Positions 54,070 to 64,000 of a stretch of DNA of 64,000 nt are shown here, piece after piece. The notes beneath the pieces were generated by a model that searched no databases, had not been told where the DNA came from, and saw nothing but the letters and a program-made list of their open reading frames with translations. The position numbers and the translations under genes are program-made. Numbering within the stretch: the first letter of the stretch is position 1; each line of letters starts with the position of its first letter. Source of the stretch: an uncultured Caulobacteraceae bacterium (GTDB lineage: Bacteria; Pseudomonadota; Alphaproteobacteria; Caulobacterales; Caulobacteraceae); the NCBI GenBank assembly GCA_903872075.1, contig CAIQJF010000100.1, positions 1-64,000 on the forward strand, in the 5' to 3' direction.

Positions 54070-54555
54070 ATGGTCGCCGCCCTGCGCACGATCCTGATCC
54101 TGGCCTGCGCCCTGACCGTCACCGCCTGCGCGCGCGCGCACGCCGACCCGAAAGTCGTGGCGCAGGGCGAAGCCTTTCTGGTCCACAACAAGACCGCTCC
54201 GGGCGTCGTCACCACAGCGTCCGGTCTGCAGTACAAGATCCTGTCATCCGGCCCCGCGGCCGGCGCGAAACCCAAGGCGTCCGACGAGGTCAAGGTCAAC
54301 TATGAAGGCACGCTGCTGGACGGCACGGTCTTCGACTCCTCCTACCAGCGCGGCACGCCGGCGGTGTTCGGGGTCAGCGGCCTGATCCCGGCCTGGACCG
54401 AGGCGCTTCAGCTGATGCGGCCAGGCGATGTCTGGGAGATCTATGCGCCGGCGGGCCTGGCCTATGGCGATGAGGGGGCGGGACCAATTCCCCCCGGCAG
54501 CGTCCTGAAGTTCAAGCTCGAATTGATCCGCATCGCCCCGCCCGGAGCCCAATAG
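54070..54555 (+). CDS. FKBP-type peptidyl-prolyl cis-trans isomerase (secreted)
   Basis: TASGLQYKILSSGPAAGAKPKASDEVKVNYEGTLLDGTVFDSSYQRGTPAVFGVSGLIPAWTEALQLMRPGDVWEIYAPAGLAYG. Confidence 0.96.
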   Translation: MVAALRTILILACALTVTACARAHADPKVVAQGEAFLVHNKTAPGVVTTASGLQYKILSSGPAAGAKPKASDEVKVNYEGTLLDGTVFDSSYQRGTPAVFGVSGLIPAWTEALQLMRPGDVWEIYAPAGLAYGDEGAGPIPPGSVLKFKLELIRIAPPGAQ

Positions 54556-54556
54556 G

Positions 54557-55732
54557 ATGACCGCCGCCGCGGCCCTGGCCGAGCGGGCCATCGGCATTCT
54601 CGAGACCCTTGTCGGGTTCGACACCACCTCTCATCGCTCGAACCTCGAGCTGATCGCCTGGGTGGAAGCCTATCTGGCCCGCCATGGCGTGACGTCCGAG
54701 CGTGTCCCCAACGCCGAGGGGATCAAGTCCAACCTCCTGGCGACGATCGGGCCGATGGTCGCCGGCGGCATCGTTCTCTCCGGCCACACCGACGTGGTGC
54801 CGGTGGACGGCCAGCCCTGGACCTCCGATCCGTTCACCCTGACGCGCCGCGGCGATCGGCTCTATGGTCGCGGAACCTGCGACATGAAGGGGTTCATCGC
54901 CCTGGCCCTGGCGGCCGTGCCCGACATCCAGGCCGCGGCGCCGCGGCGGCCCGTGCACATCGCCCTGAGCTACGACGAGGAGATCGGCTGCCTTGGCGCG
55001 CCGCATCTGATCCGCCGCATGGCCGAGACCCTGCCGCATCCGGCTCTGGTGCTGATCGGCGAGCCCACCAGTCTCAATGTCGCGGGCGCGCACAAGGGCA
55101 TCCTGTACCATGAGGTGATCGTCCGCGGCCGCGAGGCGCATTCCAGCCAGCCGCACCTGGGCGCCTCGGCGATCATGACCGCGGTGCGCCTGATGTCGGC
55201 CCTCGAGCGCCTGGCTGAGCGTCTGGACCGGGAAGCCGATCCGGACTCGCCCTTCGAACCCAAAGGGCCGACCCTGACCATCGGCCAGGTCAACGGCGGA
55301 ACGGCGCCCAATATCCTGGCCCTCGACTGCCGGTTCGTCTTCGACCTGCGCGCCCCGGCGGGCGTGGACCCCTACGCCGCCCTGGCCGAGTTCATGGCCC
55401 TGGCCGAGGCCGAGGACGCCGCCCTCAAGGCCAAGGCGCCGGGCGCGGGCGTCACCGTCACCCGGACCGCCGATGTTCCTGCGTTCATGACCCCGGCCGG
55501 CGGCGCGGCGGAGGTCCTGGCGAGACGCCTTGCCGGCGACAACGGGCCGGCGCGGACGGTGTCTTTCGGCACCGAAGCCGGCCAGTTCCAAGCCGCGGGT
55601 TTCCCAAGCGTGCTGTGCGGTCCGGGCTCGATCGATCAGGCCCACCAGCCGGACGAATATGTGGACATCGCCCAGCTTGAGCGCGGCGCGGCGCTCATGC
55701 TGCGTCTGGCGTCCGAAATCTCCGCCAACTGA
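54557..55732 (+). CDS. argE: Acetylornithine deacetylase
   Basis: LVGFDTTSHRSNLELIAWVEAYLA; LSGHTDVVPVDGQPWTSDPF; GRGTCDMKGFIALALA; FGTEAGQFQAAGFPSVLCGPGSIDQAHQPDEYV. Confidence 0.95.
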   Translation: MTAAAALAERAIGILETLVGFDTTSHRSNLELIAWVEAYLARHGVTSERVPNAEGIKSNLLATIGPMVAGGIVLSGHTDVVPVDGQPWTSDPFTLTRRGDRLYGRGTCDMKGFIALALAAVPDIQAAAPRRPVHIALSYDEEIGCLGAPHLIRRMAETLPHPALVLIGEPTSLNVAGAHKGILYHEVIVRGREAHSSQPHLGASAIMTAVRLMSALERLAERLDREADPDSPFEPKGPTLTIGQVNGGTAPNILALDCRFVFDLRAPAGVDPYAALAEFMALAEAEDAALKAKAPGAGVTVTRTADVPAFMTPAGGAAEVLARRLAGDNGPARTVSFGTEAGQFQAAGFPSVLCGPGSIDQAHQPDEYVDIAQLERGAALMLRLASEISAN

Positions 55733-56602
55733 TCAACTCGCGGCGGCGGCCAGCAGGCTGGCGCGCGTGAGCTGCAGGGTCGCGGCAAGCATGCGTTCCA
55801 CAGCGTCCGACAACAGCTCGGAGAATACGACCCGGTCCGGCTCCGGGACGGTGAGCAGACCCGCGGCGGACGCGTCTGCAAGCAGGCGGTTGACGTGGAT
55901 GCGCGAGACCTCGAATTCGCGCGACAGGCTGGACCGGGAGATCGGAGCTTCCATCAACAGCCGCGGGCGAGGCCGGGCTTGGCTCAACATCAGCCTGAAG
56001 AGGATGCTCGTGCCGCGATCACGCTCCAGAAACATGACCTCGGGCCCAGGCAGCGCGCCGGGGGTTCGGCTCAGCACCGCGACCCAGTAGATCAGCGCCA
56101 GGAAAAAGGCGTCGTCGTCGAAACGATCCAGCAACACCGCGAGTTCCGGCCAGAGTTTGGCCGCCATGACCGCATAGACGCGGTTGGCTTCCCTGAAGCG
56201 GGGCAAAAAATCACCCCGGGGATGGAGCCTGCGTCGGATCCAGGGCTGCGGCCCAGGCTCGGCCTCAAGTTCGCCGAAGCTTTCCGCGTGCTGCAGGAAG
56301 GCGATCACCCGGCCGCGACTTGCGAACTTGCCGGACTTGGCGGCGGCGGCCAGGGCCGCGCAGGTCAGCCCGCCGGGGGCCCCGTGCAACAGCACTGATA
56401 CCAGATAGAGCGTGCTGCGTCCGAGATCGCGATACATCCAGCGACCCGCCTCATTGGCCTGCGCGTATTCGCCCAGCGACCCCGCGGCGAGACCCTCGAT
56501 GGCGTTCGTGAATTCCGCTTTGGCGCGCACCTCGGCAAGGGCCTCCGGTGTGAAGTACGGCTCAAAACTTGATGTGTTCAATTCAGCTCGCCCCGGCATC
56601 AC
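55733..56602 (-). CDS. Hypothetical winged-helix regulator-like protein
   Basis: C-terminal ISRSSLSREFEVSRIHVNRLLADASAAGLLTVPEPDRVVFSELL resembles a wHTH. Confidence 0.6.
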   Translation of the reverse strand: MMPGRAELNTSSFEPYFTPEALAEVRAKAEFTNAIEGLAAGSLGEYAQANEAGRWMYRDLGRSTLYLVSVLLHGAPGGLTCAALAAAAKSGKFASRGRVIAFLQHAESFGELEAEPGPQPWIRRRLHPRGDFLPRFREANRVYAVMAAKLWPELAVLLDRFDDDAFFLALIYWVAVLSRTPGALPGPEVMFLERDRGTSILFRLMLSQARPRPRLLMEAPISRSSLSREFEVSRIHVNRLLADASAAGLLTVPEPDRVVFSELLSDAVERMLAATLQLTRASLLAAAAS

Positions 56603-56811
56603 GCGGACGTCCGGTGCGATGGAGCCCCGCCAAGCCCCCCGAACTCAGTCCGATATGATCTATGCTACGTTAACTTCCATAAACCACCCGCGCGATCGAA
56701 CAATATCCAACCTGGGCCAATGTCCGCCAGCAGACGATTTGCCCGAGCAGGGGCAGGGGTTGTGGCGCCGGCCGAGTTCCGCCAAGGAGACGACGTCGGA
56801 TCGGAGACGCC

Positions 56812-57444
56812 ATGATCACGCTCTATCACTGCCAGGACGCGCGTTCCTTCCGCGCTCTATGGGCGCTGGAAGAAATGGGCCTGCCCTACGAACTGGTGTT
56901 GATGCCGTTTCCACCGCGCGCGCGCATGCCGGGCTACAAGGGTCTCAACCCCCTCGGGACGGTGCCGGTGATGTTCGACGGCGAACACCGCATGACCGAG
57001 AGTGCGGCAATGGGTCACTACCTGGGCGCTAAATACGGACCCACCGACCTGGTCGTACGCCCCGAGGAAGATGCGTTCGCGGACTATATGAACTTCCTGG
57101 TCATGGGCGAGGCGACCCTGACATTCCCGCAGACCATCGTGCTGCGCTACACGCGCCTGGAGCCCCCGGAACGCCGCGCCGCCCAGGCCGCCGACGACTA
57201 TCGCCTGTGGTTCCTCGCCCGCCTCAAGGCCGCCGCCACCATGACCGGCGAGCGCTTCGTCTGCGCCGACCGCTTCACCATGGCCGACGTCTCCTTCGCC
57301 TATTCCCTGCTGCTGGCCGAGACCCTGGGCCTCCAGGACGGATTTCCCCCGAAGATCACGGCCTATTGGCAGGACATGCAGGCGCGGGACGGCTTCAAAC
57401 GCGCCAAGGCGGCTCAGGAGCGGGCGGTCGTCGCGGCGGACTGA
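56812..57444 (+). CDS. Glutathione S-transferase family protein
   Basis: [77 protein letters not shown]. Confidence 0.93.
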   Translation: MITLYHCQDARSFRALWALEEMGLPYELVLMPFPPRARMPGYKGLNPLGTVPVMFDGEHRMTESAAMGHYLGAKYGPTDLVVRPEEDAFADYMNFLVMGEATLTFPQTIVLRYTRLEPPERRAAQAADDYRLWFLARLKAAATMTGERFVCADRFTMADVSFAYSLLLAETLGLQDGFPPKITAYWQDMQARDGFKRAKAAQERAVVAAD

Positions 57445-58502
57445 GACGCAAGCCTGGCCAGCGCCCAGGTGGCGGCGTCGCGCACGACCGGATCCGCGTC
57501 GTCGAGGCGGGCCGAGGCCGAGGCCGCCAGAGACGGGTCGCCGGAATTGCCGATGGCGTAGAGCACGTTGCGGACGAACCGATCGCGGCCGATCCGCTTG
57601 ATGGGGCTGGCCGTGAACAGCGCCCGGAACGCTGCGTCATCCAGCGCGGCGAGGCTCTCGAGCGACGGCGCCCGCAGCGCGTCCCGCGCCTGAAGACCGG
57701 CCTCGCGCGCCACGACGGCGAACTTGTTCCAAGGACAGACCGCCAGGCAGTCGTCGCAGCCGTAGACCCGGTTGCCGAGGGCTTCGCGGTAGCGATCCGG
57801 GATCGGTCCGGCGTGTTCGATGGTCAGGTAGGAGAGGCACGCCCGCGCGTCGAGCTGATAGGGCGCGGGAAACGCCTGGGTCGGGCAGATGTCGAGGCAG
57901 GCCCGGCAGGCGCCGCAATGATCCTCGCTGGCGGGATCCGGGGACAGCTCGGCCGAGGTCAGGACGGCGCCGAGGAACAGCCAGGATCCGAACCGGCGGG
58001 AGACGAGGTTGGTATGCTTGCCCTGCCAGCCCACGCCGGCCTGGGCGGCCAACGGCTTTTCCATCAGGGGGGCTGTGTCCACGAACACCTTGACCTCGCC
58101 GCCGAGGCGGCGCTGGGCCGCGCCGGCCAGGCGCTTGAGCCGGCCCTTGATCAGCTCGTGATAGTCCCGCCCCTGGGCATAGACGGAGATGGCTGCCCGC
58201 GAGCGGTGGGCCAGAATCTCCAGGGGATCGACGTCGGGGCCGTAGTTCATCCCCAGCATGATCGCGCCCCGGGCGTCAGCCCACATGGCGCGAGGATGGG
58301 CTCGGCGGGCGGCGGTGGTTTCCATCCACGTCATCTCGCCATGCCGGCCGGCGGCGACGAAGGCCGCCAGACGTTCCGAGGCCGGCCACGGCGCGACAAC
58401 CGAGGCGAATCCGCACACGTCAAAACCCAGATCGAGAGCGTCGGCCCGGACCCGGGCCTCGACCGGCCCGTCAGTGGCTTCGCTAGAAGTCGAGGTCGTC
58501 AT
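57414..58502 (-). CDS. queG: Epoxyqueuosine reductase
   Basis: [91 protein letters not shown]. Confidence 0.97.
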   Translation of the reverse strand: MTTSTSSEATDGPVEARVRADALDLGFDVCGFASVVAPWPASERLAAFVAAGRHGEMTWMETTAARRAHPRAMWADARGAIMLGMNYGPDVDPLEILAHRSRAAISVYAQGRDYHELIKGRLKRLAGAAQRRLGGEVKVFVDTAPLMEKPLAAQAGVGWQGKHTNLVSRRFGSWLFLGAVLTSAELSPDPASEDHCGACRACLDICPTQAFPAPYQLDARACLSYLTIEHAGPIPDRYREALGNRVYGCDDCLAVCPWNKFAVVAREAGLQARDALRAPSLESLAALDDAAFRALFTASPIKRIGRDRFVRNVLYAIGNSGDPSLAASASARLDDADPVVRDAATWALARLASQSAATTARS

Positions 58503-59169
58503 AGTAGCTGGACGGCGCGAGGCCCGGCCAGCGGTCGGCGAGAAGGCTGCGGAAGGCCGGCCGGGATTTGATGCGCATGTACCAGATCTTCAGGGCCGGA
58601 AAATCGCGCCACGGAATGTCGCCGAAATAGTCGAGCACGGAGATATTGGCCGCCGCGGCGAAGTCCGCGAGGCTCAGGCGACGCCCCGCCAGCCAGTCGC
58701 GCGCCTGCAGCAGTTTCTCGATATAGATCAGATGAACCCGCAGGGCGTCGCGCCCCTGGCGCATGTTGAACAGGTCCGGGGCGCCGAGCTTGAGGAGGCG
58801 CTTTTCCAGCTTCTCGTGCAGCAGGTAGGCGTTGACCTCATTGTCGAACTTGCGGTCGAACCATTGCATCAGCCGGCGCACCTCCGCCCGATCCGCGGCC
58901 GTGGCGCCCAGGAGATCCGGCTCGGGCTGCTGCTGCTCCAGATGCTCCAGGATCGCCCGAATCTCGCAGACCACGAGCTGGCGATCGCCCGACCGTTCCA
59001 CCAGCACCGGCGTCATCCCCGAGGGATTGAGCGCGATGAATTCAGGGGGCTGTTCCCAGTAGCGCACCACCACATCCTCGAACGGCAGCCGCTTCTCGGC
59101 CAGGGCCAGACGCGCCTGGCGCGAGGCCGGATCCAGAGGAAAGTGATAAAGGGTGCGGACAAGGCTCAT
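58483..59169 (-). CDS. Glutathione S-transferase family protein
   Basis: [74 protein letters not shown]. Confidence 0.92.
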   Translation of the reverse strand: MSLVRTLYHFPLDPASRQARLALAEKRLPFEDVVVRYWEQPPEFIALNPSGMTPVLVERSGDRQLVVCEIRAILEHLEQQQPEPDLLGATAADRAEVRRLMQWFDRKFDNEVNAYLLHEKLEKRLLKLGAPDLFNMRQGRDALRVHLIYIEKLLQARDWLAGRRLSLADFAAAANISVLDYFGDIPWRDFPALKIWYMRIKSRPAFRSLLADRWPGLAPSSYYDDLDF

Positions 59170-59242
59170 GGGACCACCGACCTATAGCCAAATCCGCCGA
59201 ACCGACAACGCCGCACGCGCGCCATCCGAAAGGAACGACCGA

Positions 59243-60175
59243 TCAACCTTCGTAGGTCTCGGCGAAGGCGCCGCCGTGCGGCTCCGCCCGGCCCCGGGGG
59301 TCGGCGTGGATGATGATGTCCGCGGCCGGAAAATCAGCCAGGATCCGCTTCTCCGCCGCCACCACGATCTGATGGGCGGATTCCAGCGACAGGTCCGGAT
59401 CGAGGTCGGCGTGCATCTGGATGTGCACCACCGGCCCCGAGGCGCGGGTGCGGACCTGATGAACGTCCAGGATCGCCCCGTCCTCCAGAACCCGCGCGAC
59501 GATCTGAGCGCGGTCGATGTTCGGCAGTTCGCGATCCAGAAGCTGATCCGAGGCTTCGCGGAATACCGACACCGCGCCCCACAGCAGGATTCCGGCCACC
59601 ACGAGGGCCGCCACGGAGTCCAGGACGGGCGAACCCATCAGCGCCGTGGCCGCGATCCCGGCCAGGGCAATGACATTGGAGGCCAGATCGGCCGCATAGT
59701 GCGTCCGGTCGGCCGAGACGGCGACCGAGGCTGTGCGGCGCAGCACCCTGGTCTGGGCGGCGATCAGGAAGCCCGTCAGCACGATCGAGAGCGCCATGGC
59801 GCCGATCGCCCATTCCTCCTGGAGCACGGGTTTGGGATCGATCAGGCGGCGGATCGCCTCCTGGCCGATCAGGGCCGCCGAGGCGAAAACCAGGCCCGCC
59901 TGCATGAGGCTGGCGAAAGCCTCGGCCTTGCCGTGACCGTAGCGATGCTCCGAATCCGGCGGGGCGGCGGCGTAGCGGACAGCGAAGAAGGTGGCGCTGG
60001 AAGCCACGAGGTCGAGCGCCGAGTCGGCCATGGACGCCATCAGCGCCACCGACCCGCTGAACAGCCAGATGACCAGCTTGATCGCCACCAGGACAAAGGC
60101 CGTGGCCACCGACAGCATCGTCACCGCCCGGGTCTGGGCGGCGGACTCGGCATGGGTCGGTTCGGCGGCTGACAT
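59243..60175 (-). CDS. Cation diffusion facilitator family transporter
   Basis: GSVALMASMADSALDLVASSATFFAVRYAAAPPDSEHRYGHGKAEAFASLMQA; C-terminal VHIQMHADLDPDLSLESAH. Confidence 0.95.
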   Translation of the reverse strand: MSAAEPTHAESAAQTRAVTMLSVATAFVLVAIKLVIWLFSGSVALMASMADSALDLVASSATFFAVRYAAAPPDSEHRYGHGKAEAFASLMQAGLVFASAALIGQEAIRRLIDPKPVLQEEWAIGAMALSIVLTGFLIAAQTRVLRRTASVAVSADRTHYAADLASNVIALAGIAATALMGSPVLDSVAALVVAGILLWGAVSVFREASDQLLDRELPNIDRAQIVARVLEDGAILDVHQVRTRASGPVVHIQMHADLDPDLSLESAHQIVVAAEKRILADFPAADIIIHADPRGRAEPHGGAFAETYEG

Positions 60176-60225
60176 TCCTGCATCATAGGGTGTCCGCCGC
60201 CGCCGCTGTAGGGCCACAGGGCCTT

Positions 60226-61317
60226 TTAGGCGGCCAGATGTGGCCTTGGTCCCACATATCGCGACTGCGGCCGCACCAGCCGCCCGCCGGCGAGCTGTTC
60301 TCGGGCATGGGCGATCCAACCTGACGCCCGTCCCATGGCGAACATGCAGGTGAAGGTCTCGGGCGGGAAGGCCAGGGCCTCCAGCAACAGGGCTGTGTAG
60401 AGTTCCACATTGGTCTGCAAGGACCGGCCGGGTTTGCGCTCGCGCAGGATCGCCAGGGCCGCCGCCTCCACGGCTTCGGCCAGGGCGAGCCGCCCGGGCG
60501 CTGCGGCGGAGCCCGCGCCCAGGGCGGCGACGGCGCGCTTTAGGGCGTCGGCGCGGGGATCCCGCACGCGATAGACCCGATGACCAAAACCCATCAGTCG
60601 GTCGCCGCGGTCGAGGGCCGCCTCCAGCCAGGGCCTGGCGTTCTCCGGCGTCCCGATCCCATCGAGCATGTCGATGACCGGCCCGGGCGCGCCGCCATGC
60701 AGAGGGCCTTTCAGGGCGCTCAGGCCGGCAAGCACCGCCGACGTCAGTCCGGCGCGCGTGGAGGCGACCACTCGCGCCGCGAAGGTCGAGGCGTTGAGGC
60801 CGTGATCCGCCACCGTCACCAGATAGGCGTCCAGAGCGGCGGACTCGGCCGCGGAGGCTGCTGCGCCGCGGGTCATGCGCAGGATATCGGCGGCGTGGCC
60901 CAGGGTGGGATCCGGGGCGACCGGCGCCTCGCCCGCCCGCGCCCGGACCACCGCCGCGGTGAACACCGCCGGCGCGGCGACCAGTTGCAGAGCGAGATCC
61001 CAGTCATCGCCGTCCGGCAAACGCGCGATCAGCGCGCGCACCGCCTCCACCGCCGGCCGCTGAAGCAGATCCGGCGCGCCGGCCAGCGACTGGAACACAG
61101 CCACGCGGGCGTCGCCAAGCGGCCGCGCGAGGTCTGTCGGCAGGCTGGGAAAGAAGCCGTCCCAGAGCAGGGACGTCACCGACTCGAACCGCCAGCGCCC
61201 GGCCAGGGCGTCCAGATCATGGCCACGGATCAGCAGACGGCCGGCGTCGCCATCGACCTCCGACAGCACGGTTTCGGCCGCGACCACACCTTCAAGTCCA
61301 TCCACCGCGTTCGACAT
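60226..61317 (-). CDS. Citrate synthase/2-methylcitrate synthase family protein
   Basis: YLVTVADHGLNASTFAARVVAST; LKGPLHGGAPG; LMGFGHRVYRVRDPRADALKRAV. Confidence 0.92.
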   Translation of the reverse strand: MSNAVDGLEGVVAAETVLSEVDGDAGRLLIRGHDLDALAGRWRFESVTSLLWDGFFPSLPTDLARPLGDARVAVFQSLAGAPDLLQRPAVEAVRALIARLPDGDDWDLALQLVAAPAVFTAAVVRARAGEAPVAPDPTLGHAADILRMTRGAAASAAESAALDAYLVTVADHGLNASTFAARVVASTRAGLTSAVLAGLSALKGPLHGGAPGPVIDMLDGIGTPENARPWLEAALDRGDRLMGFGHRVYRVRDPRADALKRAVAALGAGSAAAPGRLALAEAVEAAALAILRERKPGRSLQTNVELYTALLLEALAFPPETFTCMFAMGRASGWIAHAREQLAGGRLVRPQSRYVGPRPHLAA

Positions 61318-61368
61318 CAGCCTCTCCTTGTCTTGATGGCGAACATCTGAGAGGGTCGCGAAAAGTGA

Positions 61369-61392
61369 ATCAAGATTGATCAAACTGATCAA
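61369..61392. promoter_or_regulatory. Overlapping palindromes ATCAA-GA-TTGAT and TTGATCA-AAC-TGATCAA between divergent citrate synthase genes
   Basis: Read directly: 61369 atcaagattgat 61380 and 61376 ttgatcaaactgatcaa 61392. Confidence 0.65.
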
Positions 61393-61393
61393 C

Positions 61394-62548
61394 ATGAAAG
61401 AAGCCGACTGGCTCTCCGCGCGGGAAGCGCTCGACCGGCTGGGGGTTCGCCCCCAGACGCTCTATGCCTATGTCAGCCGCGGCCTCGTCAGCGCTGAGGC
61501 CGACCCGGCCGAGCCCCGTCGCAGCCGCTACAAACGCAGCGACATCGCCCGCCTGGCCAAACGCAAGGCTCGCGGGCGCAAGGCCGCGGCCGTGGCCGCC
61601 GACGCCATTGCCTGGGGCGAACCGGTGCTCGACTCGGCCATCACCAGCGTCTCGGGCGGGCGACTGTTCTATCGCGGCCGGGACGCGGCCATCCTGGCCG
61701 AGACCGAGACCTTCGAGGCCGTGGCCCGCCTGCTGCGCGGCGGCGGCGGGGCCCCCGCGCCCCGGGTGCGCCGATTCCAGCCGCCTCAGGGTGAGAGCGT
61801 TAGGCTGCGCCTGATGACAACCCTGGCGGCCCGGACGGCGCGAGATCCACCGGCGCTGGGCCGGGAGGGTCGAGACCTCGCCGACGAAGCCGCCTCCCTG
61901 TTGGATACGGTCGCCGACGCGGTCTGTGGCCATGTGGGCGAGGGGCCGATCCACCGGCGGCTCGGCTGGGCCTGGGGCTGCGGGGCCGGCGGCATGGACC
62001 TGATCCGTCGAAGCCTGGTGCTGCTGGCCGACCATGAGCTCAACGCGTCCACCTTCGCCGCCCGGGTCGCGGCGTCCACGGGAGCGTCACTGTCCGCCTG
62101 CGTGCTGGCGGGGCTCGCAACTCTGACGGGCCCCTTGCATGGGGGCATGGCGGCCGAGGTGGATGGACTGGCGGCGGAGGCGCGGCGCGTGGGGCCGCGC
62201 GAAGCGATGGCGGCGCGCCTGATCCACTGGCGGCCGACGCCGGGATTCGGCCATCCGCTCTATCCCGACGGCGATCCCCGGGCCCGGGCCCTGCTACGGG
62301 CGTTTCAGGCGCCGGCGGACATGCAGGCCCTGCGCGAAGCCGTGGACGCCTCCACGGGCCAGAGGGACAATATCGACTTCGCCCTGGTGGCCCTGAGCCG
62401 TAACCTCGGCCTGCCGCCGGACGCCCCCTTTGCCCTGTTCGCTGTCGCCCGCAGCGCCGGATGGCTCGCACACGCCCTGGAACAGGCGCGGGACGGCGCG
62501 CTCATTCGCCCACGCGCCCGCTATGTGGGGCCGGCGCCGGAAATATGA
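61394..62548 (+). CDS. Citrate synthase-like protein with N-terminal MerR-like helix-turn-helix domain
   Basis: MKEADWLSAREALDRLGVRPQTLYAYVSRGLVSAEADPAEPRRSRYKRSDIARLAKRK (HTH) followed by DHELNASTFAARV, TGPLHGGM, PGFGHPLYPDGDPRA. Confidence 0.9.
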   Translation: MKEADWLSAREALDRLGVRPQTLYAYVSRGLVSAEADPAEPRRSRYKRSDIARLAKRKARGRKAAAVAADAIAWGEPVLDSAITSVSGGRLFYRGRDAAILAETETFEAVARLLRGGGGAPAPRVRRFQPPQGESVRLRLMTTLAARTARDPPALGREGRDLADEAASLLDTVADAVCGHVGEGPIHRRLGWAWGCGAGGMDLIRRSLVLLADHELNASTFAARVAASTGASLSACVLAGLATLTGPLHGGMAAEVDGLAAEARRVGPREAMAARLIHWRPTPGFGHPLYPDGDPRARALLRAFQAPADMQALREAVDASTGQRDNIDFALVALSRNLGLPPDAPFALFAVARSAGWLAHALEQARDGALIRPRARYVGPAPEI

Positions 62549-62567
62549 CCGCGGCTGCGGCCGCGGA

Positions 62568-63546
62568 TCAGCCCACGACGGGCATGGGCCCCTGGGCGTC
62601 AACCGCATACTGACCGCCACGCAGATAGGTATAGAGGTAGGTGGGTAGGATCGGCTCCAGGGCCGTGGCATTGACGCCGAGATCGGCGAGGCCGAGCGCC
62701 CCCGCGGCCACGACGTTGTCGGCCTTCAGCAAGGCCACCTGATCAGAGGTGATCGGCGGAGCGAACGGGGTGACGGCCATCAGATCGCCCATCCGTCCCA
62801 ACAGACCGGCGAGGCCGAACGGCACGTTCACCAGCAGACGACGACGGCTGATCTCCGCCAGGAGCAGGGTCATCAGGTCCTTGAACGTATAGACGCCCGG
62901 TCCGCCGAGCTCATAGTCGCGGCCCGCCGCGGCGGGATCGAGCGCCGCCTGGGCCACGGCCTGGGCGACGTCGCCCACATAGACGGGCTGGAAGCGAGTA
63001 TGGCCGCCGCCGATCAGCGGCAGGGCCGGCGACAGGGTCGCCATGGCCGCGAAACGGTTGAAGAAGGCGTCTCCCGGGCCGAACACCACCGAGGGACGGA
63101 GGATCGCCGCGGCGGGGAAGGCCGCGCGAACGGCAGCTTCGCCTGCGGCCTTGGTGCGTCCATAGAGCGAGGGGGAGCCCTCGCCGGCGCCAATGGCGGA
63201 AATCTGCACGAACCGCTGGACGCCGGCGTCCCGCGCCGCCTCCGCCACGGCGCGCGCCCCGTCCACATGCAGGGCCTGAAAGGTCTGGCGGCCGCTCTCG
63301 TACAGGACGGCCACGGCGTTGACGCAGGCCTCCGCACCCTCGAGGGCGCGGGCGACGGACTGCGGCTCGCGCAGATTGGCCTGAACGATCTCGATCTGGC
63401 CCACATCACCGAGCATCCGGAGGCGATAGCCCCGGCCGGGATTGCGAACGGCGACCCGCACCCGCGCGCCGCGTTTGGCCAGGGCGCGCACCACGGCGGC
63501 GCCGACGAAGCCCGAGCCCCCCGAAGACCGTCACAAGACCTTGCAT
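62568..63546 (-). pseudogene. Complex I NDUFA9-like / atypical SDR NAD(P)-binding protein, frameshifted near its 5' end
   Basis: Frame break at C6 (63517..63522). MQGLVTVFGG in one frame; SGFVGAAVVRALAKRGARVRVAVRNP... in the next. Confidence 0.85.
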
Positions 63547-63711
63547 GGCACACCTCTTGGTTGTCCGCGTGGCGGTTGCGATAGAGGAGCAGCGGACCGG
63601 ACGCAACGTCGGCGCAAACCTGGAGGCCACTTCGGCTCGAACTGTCATTGACGATGCGAACCGGGCGCCCTAGAGGTCCGCCCTTCGCGCGCTCGGGCTT
63701 GTCCCAGGCGG

Positions 63712-63798
<87 letters not shown>

Positions 63799-64000
63799 CA
63801 CCTCGCGGGGCGGCGTCGGTTTGGCGCCGACCCCCGCGAAGGCGGCGGAGCGACTTGCCCCAGAAGCGGGTCGTCCTTAAATCTGTGGCCTCGGGAAGCC
63901 GGGGCCGGATCGCCCCCTGTTCGGGGCTGGAGCGACGCTTGGCTGTCCATTTGCACCAGGGCGATCTGCCCGCCGGCCTGTTTGACGGCGCGACGTCGGT

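Noticed and set aside
63801-63845. GC-rich hairpin after tRNA-Leu as a terminator
   Set aside because: Stem-loop potential exists (CGCGGGG...CCCCCGCG) but no T-tract follows; insufficient support.

Overview
A 64 kb window of a high-GC alphaproteobacterial chromosome, Caulobacteraceae-like by gene content (inference). Most of it is ordinary: rplS, trmD, prfA, class I lysS, argE, queG, threonine dehydratase, an ATP-dependent DNA ligase/exonuclease pair, citrate synthases, GNATs, thioesterases and a tRNA-Leu(CAG). The accessory highlight is a co-directional minus-strand locus at about 14.57-28.69 kb. In transcription order it encodes a HlyB-like type I secretion ABC transporter, a HlyD-like adaptor, a TolC-like outer-membrane protein split by a frameshift, a small unknown protein, a 947-aa HAF/FG-GAP repeat protein, a BAHT-type (TibC/Aah-like) autotransporter strand-loop-strand O-heptosyltransferase, and a 1367-aa protein combining a putative metalloprotease, AIDA/TibA-like strand-loop-strand repeats and FG-GAP repeats. 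Neither large protein has an evident N-terminal signal peptide or autotransporter beta-barrel, and both end in a near-identical ~53-aa tail. I propose a glycosylated type I secretion system whose substrates resemble autotransporter passengers. Other notable items are an orphan phage terminase, a CACAGAG-type inverted repeat element, a divergent citrate synthase pair (one fused to an HTH domain) with stacked palindromes between them, and a second frameshift at a C6 tract in an NDUFA9-like gene. No database search was run. All family calls come from reading the translated sequence.
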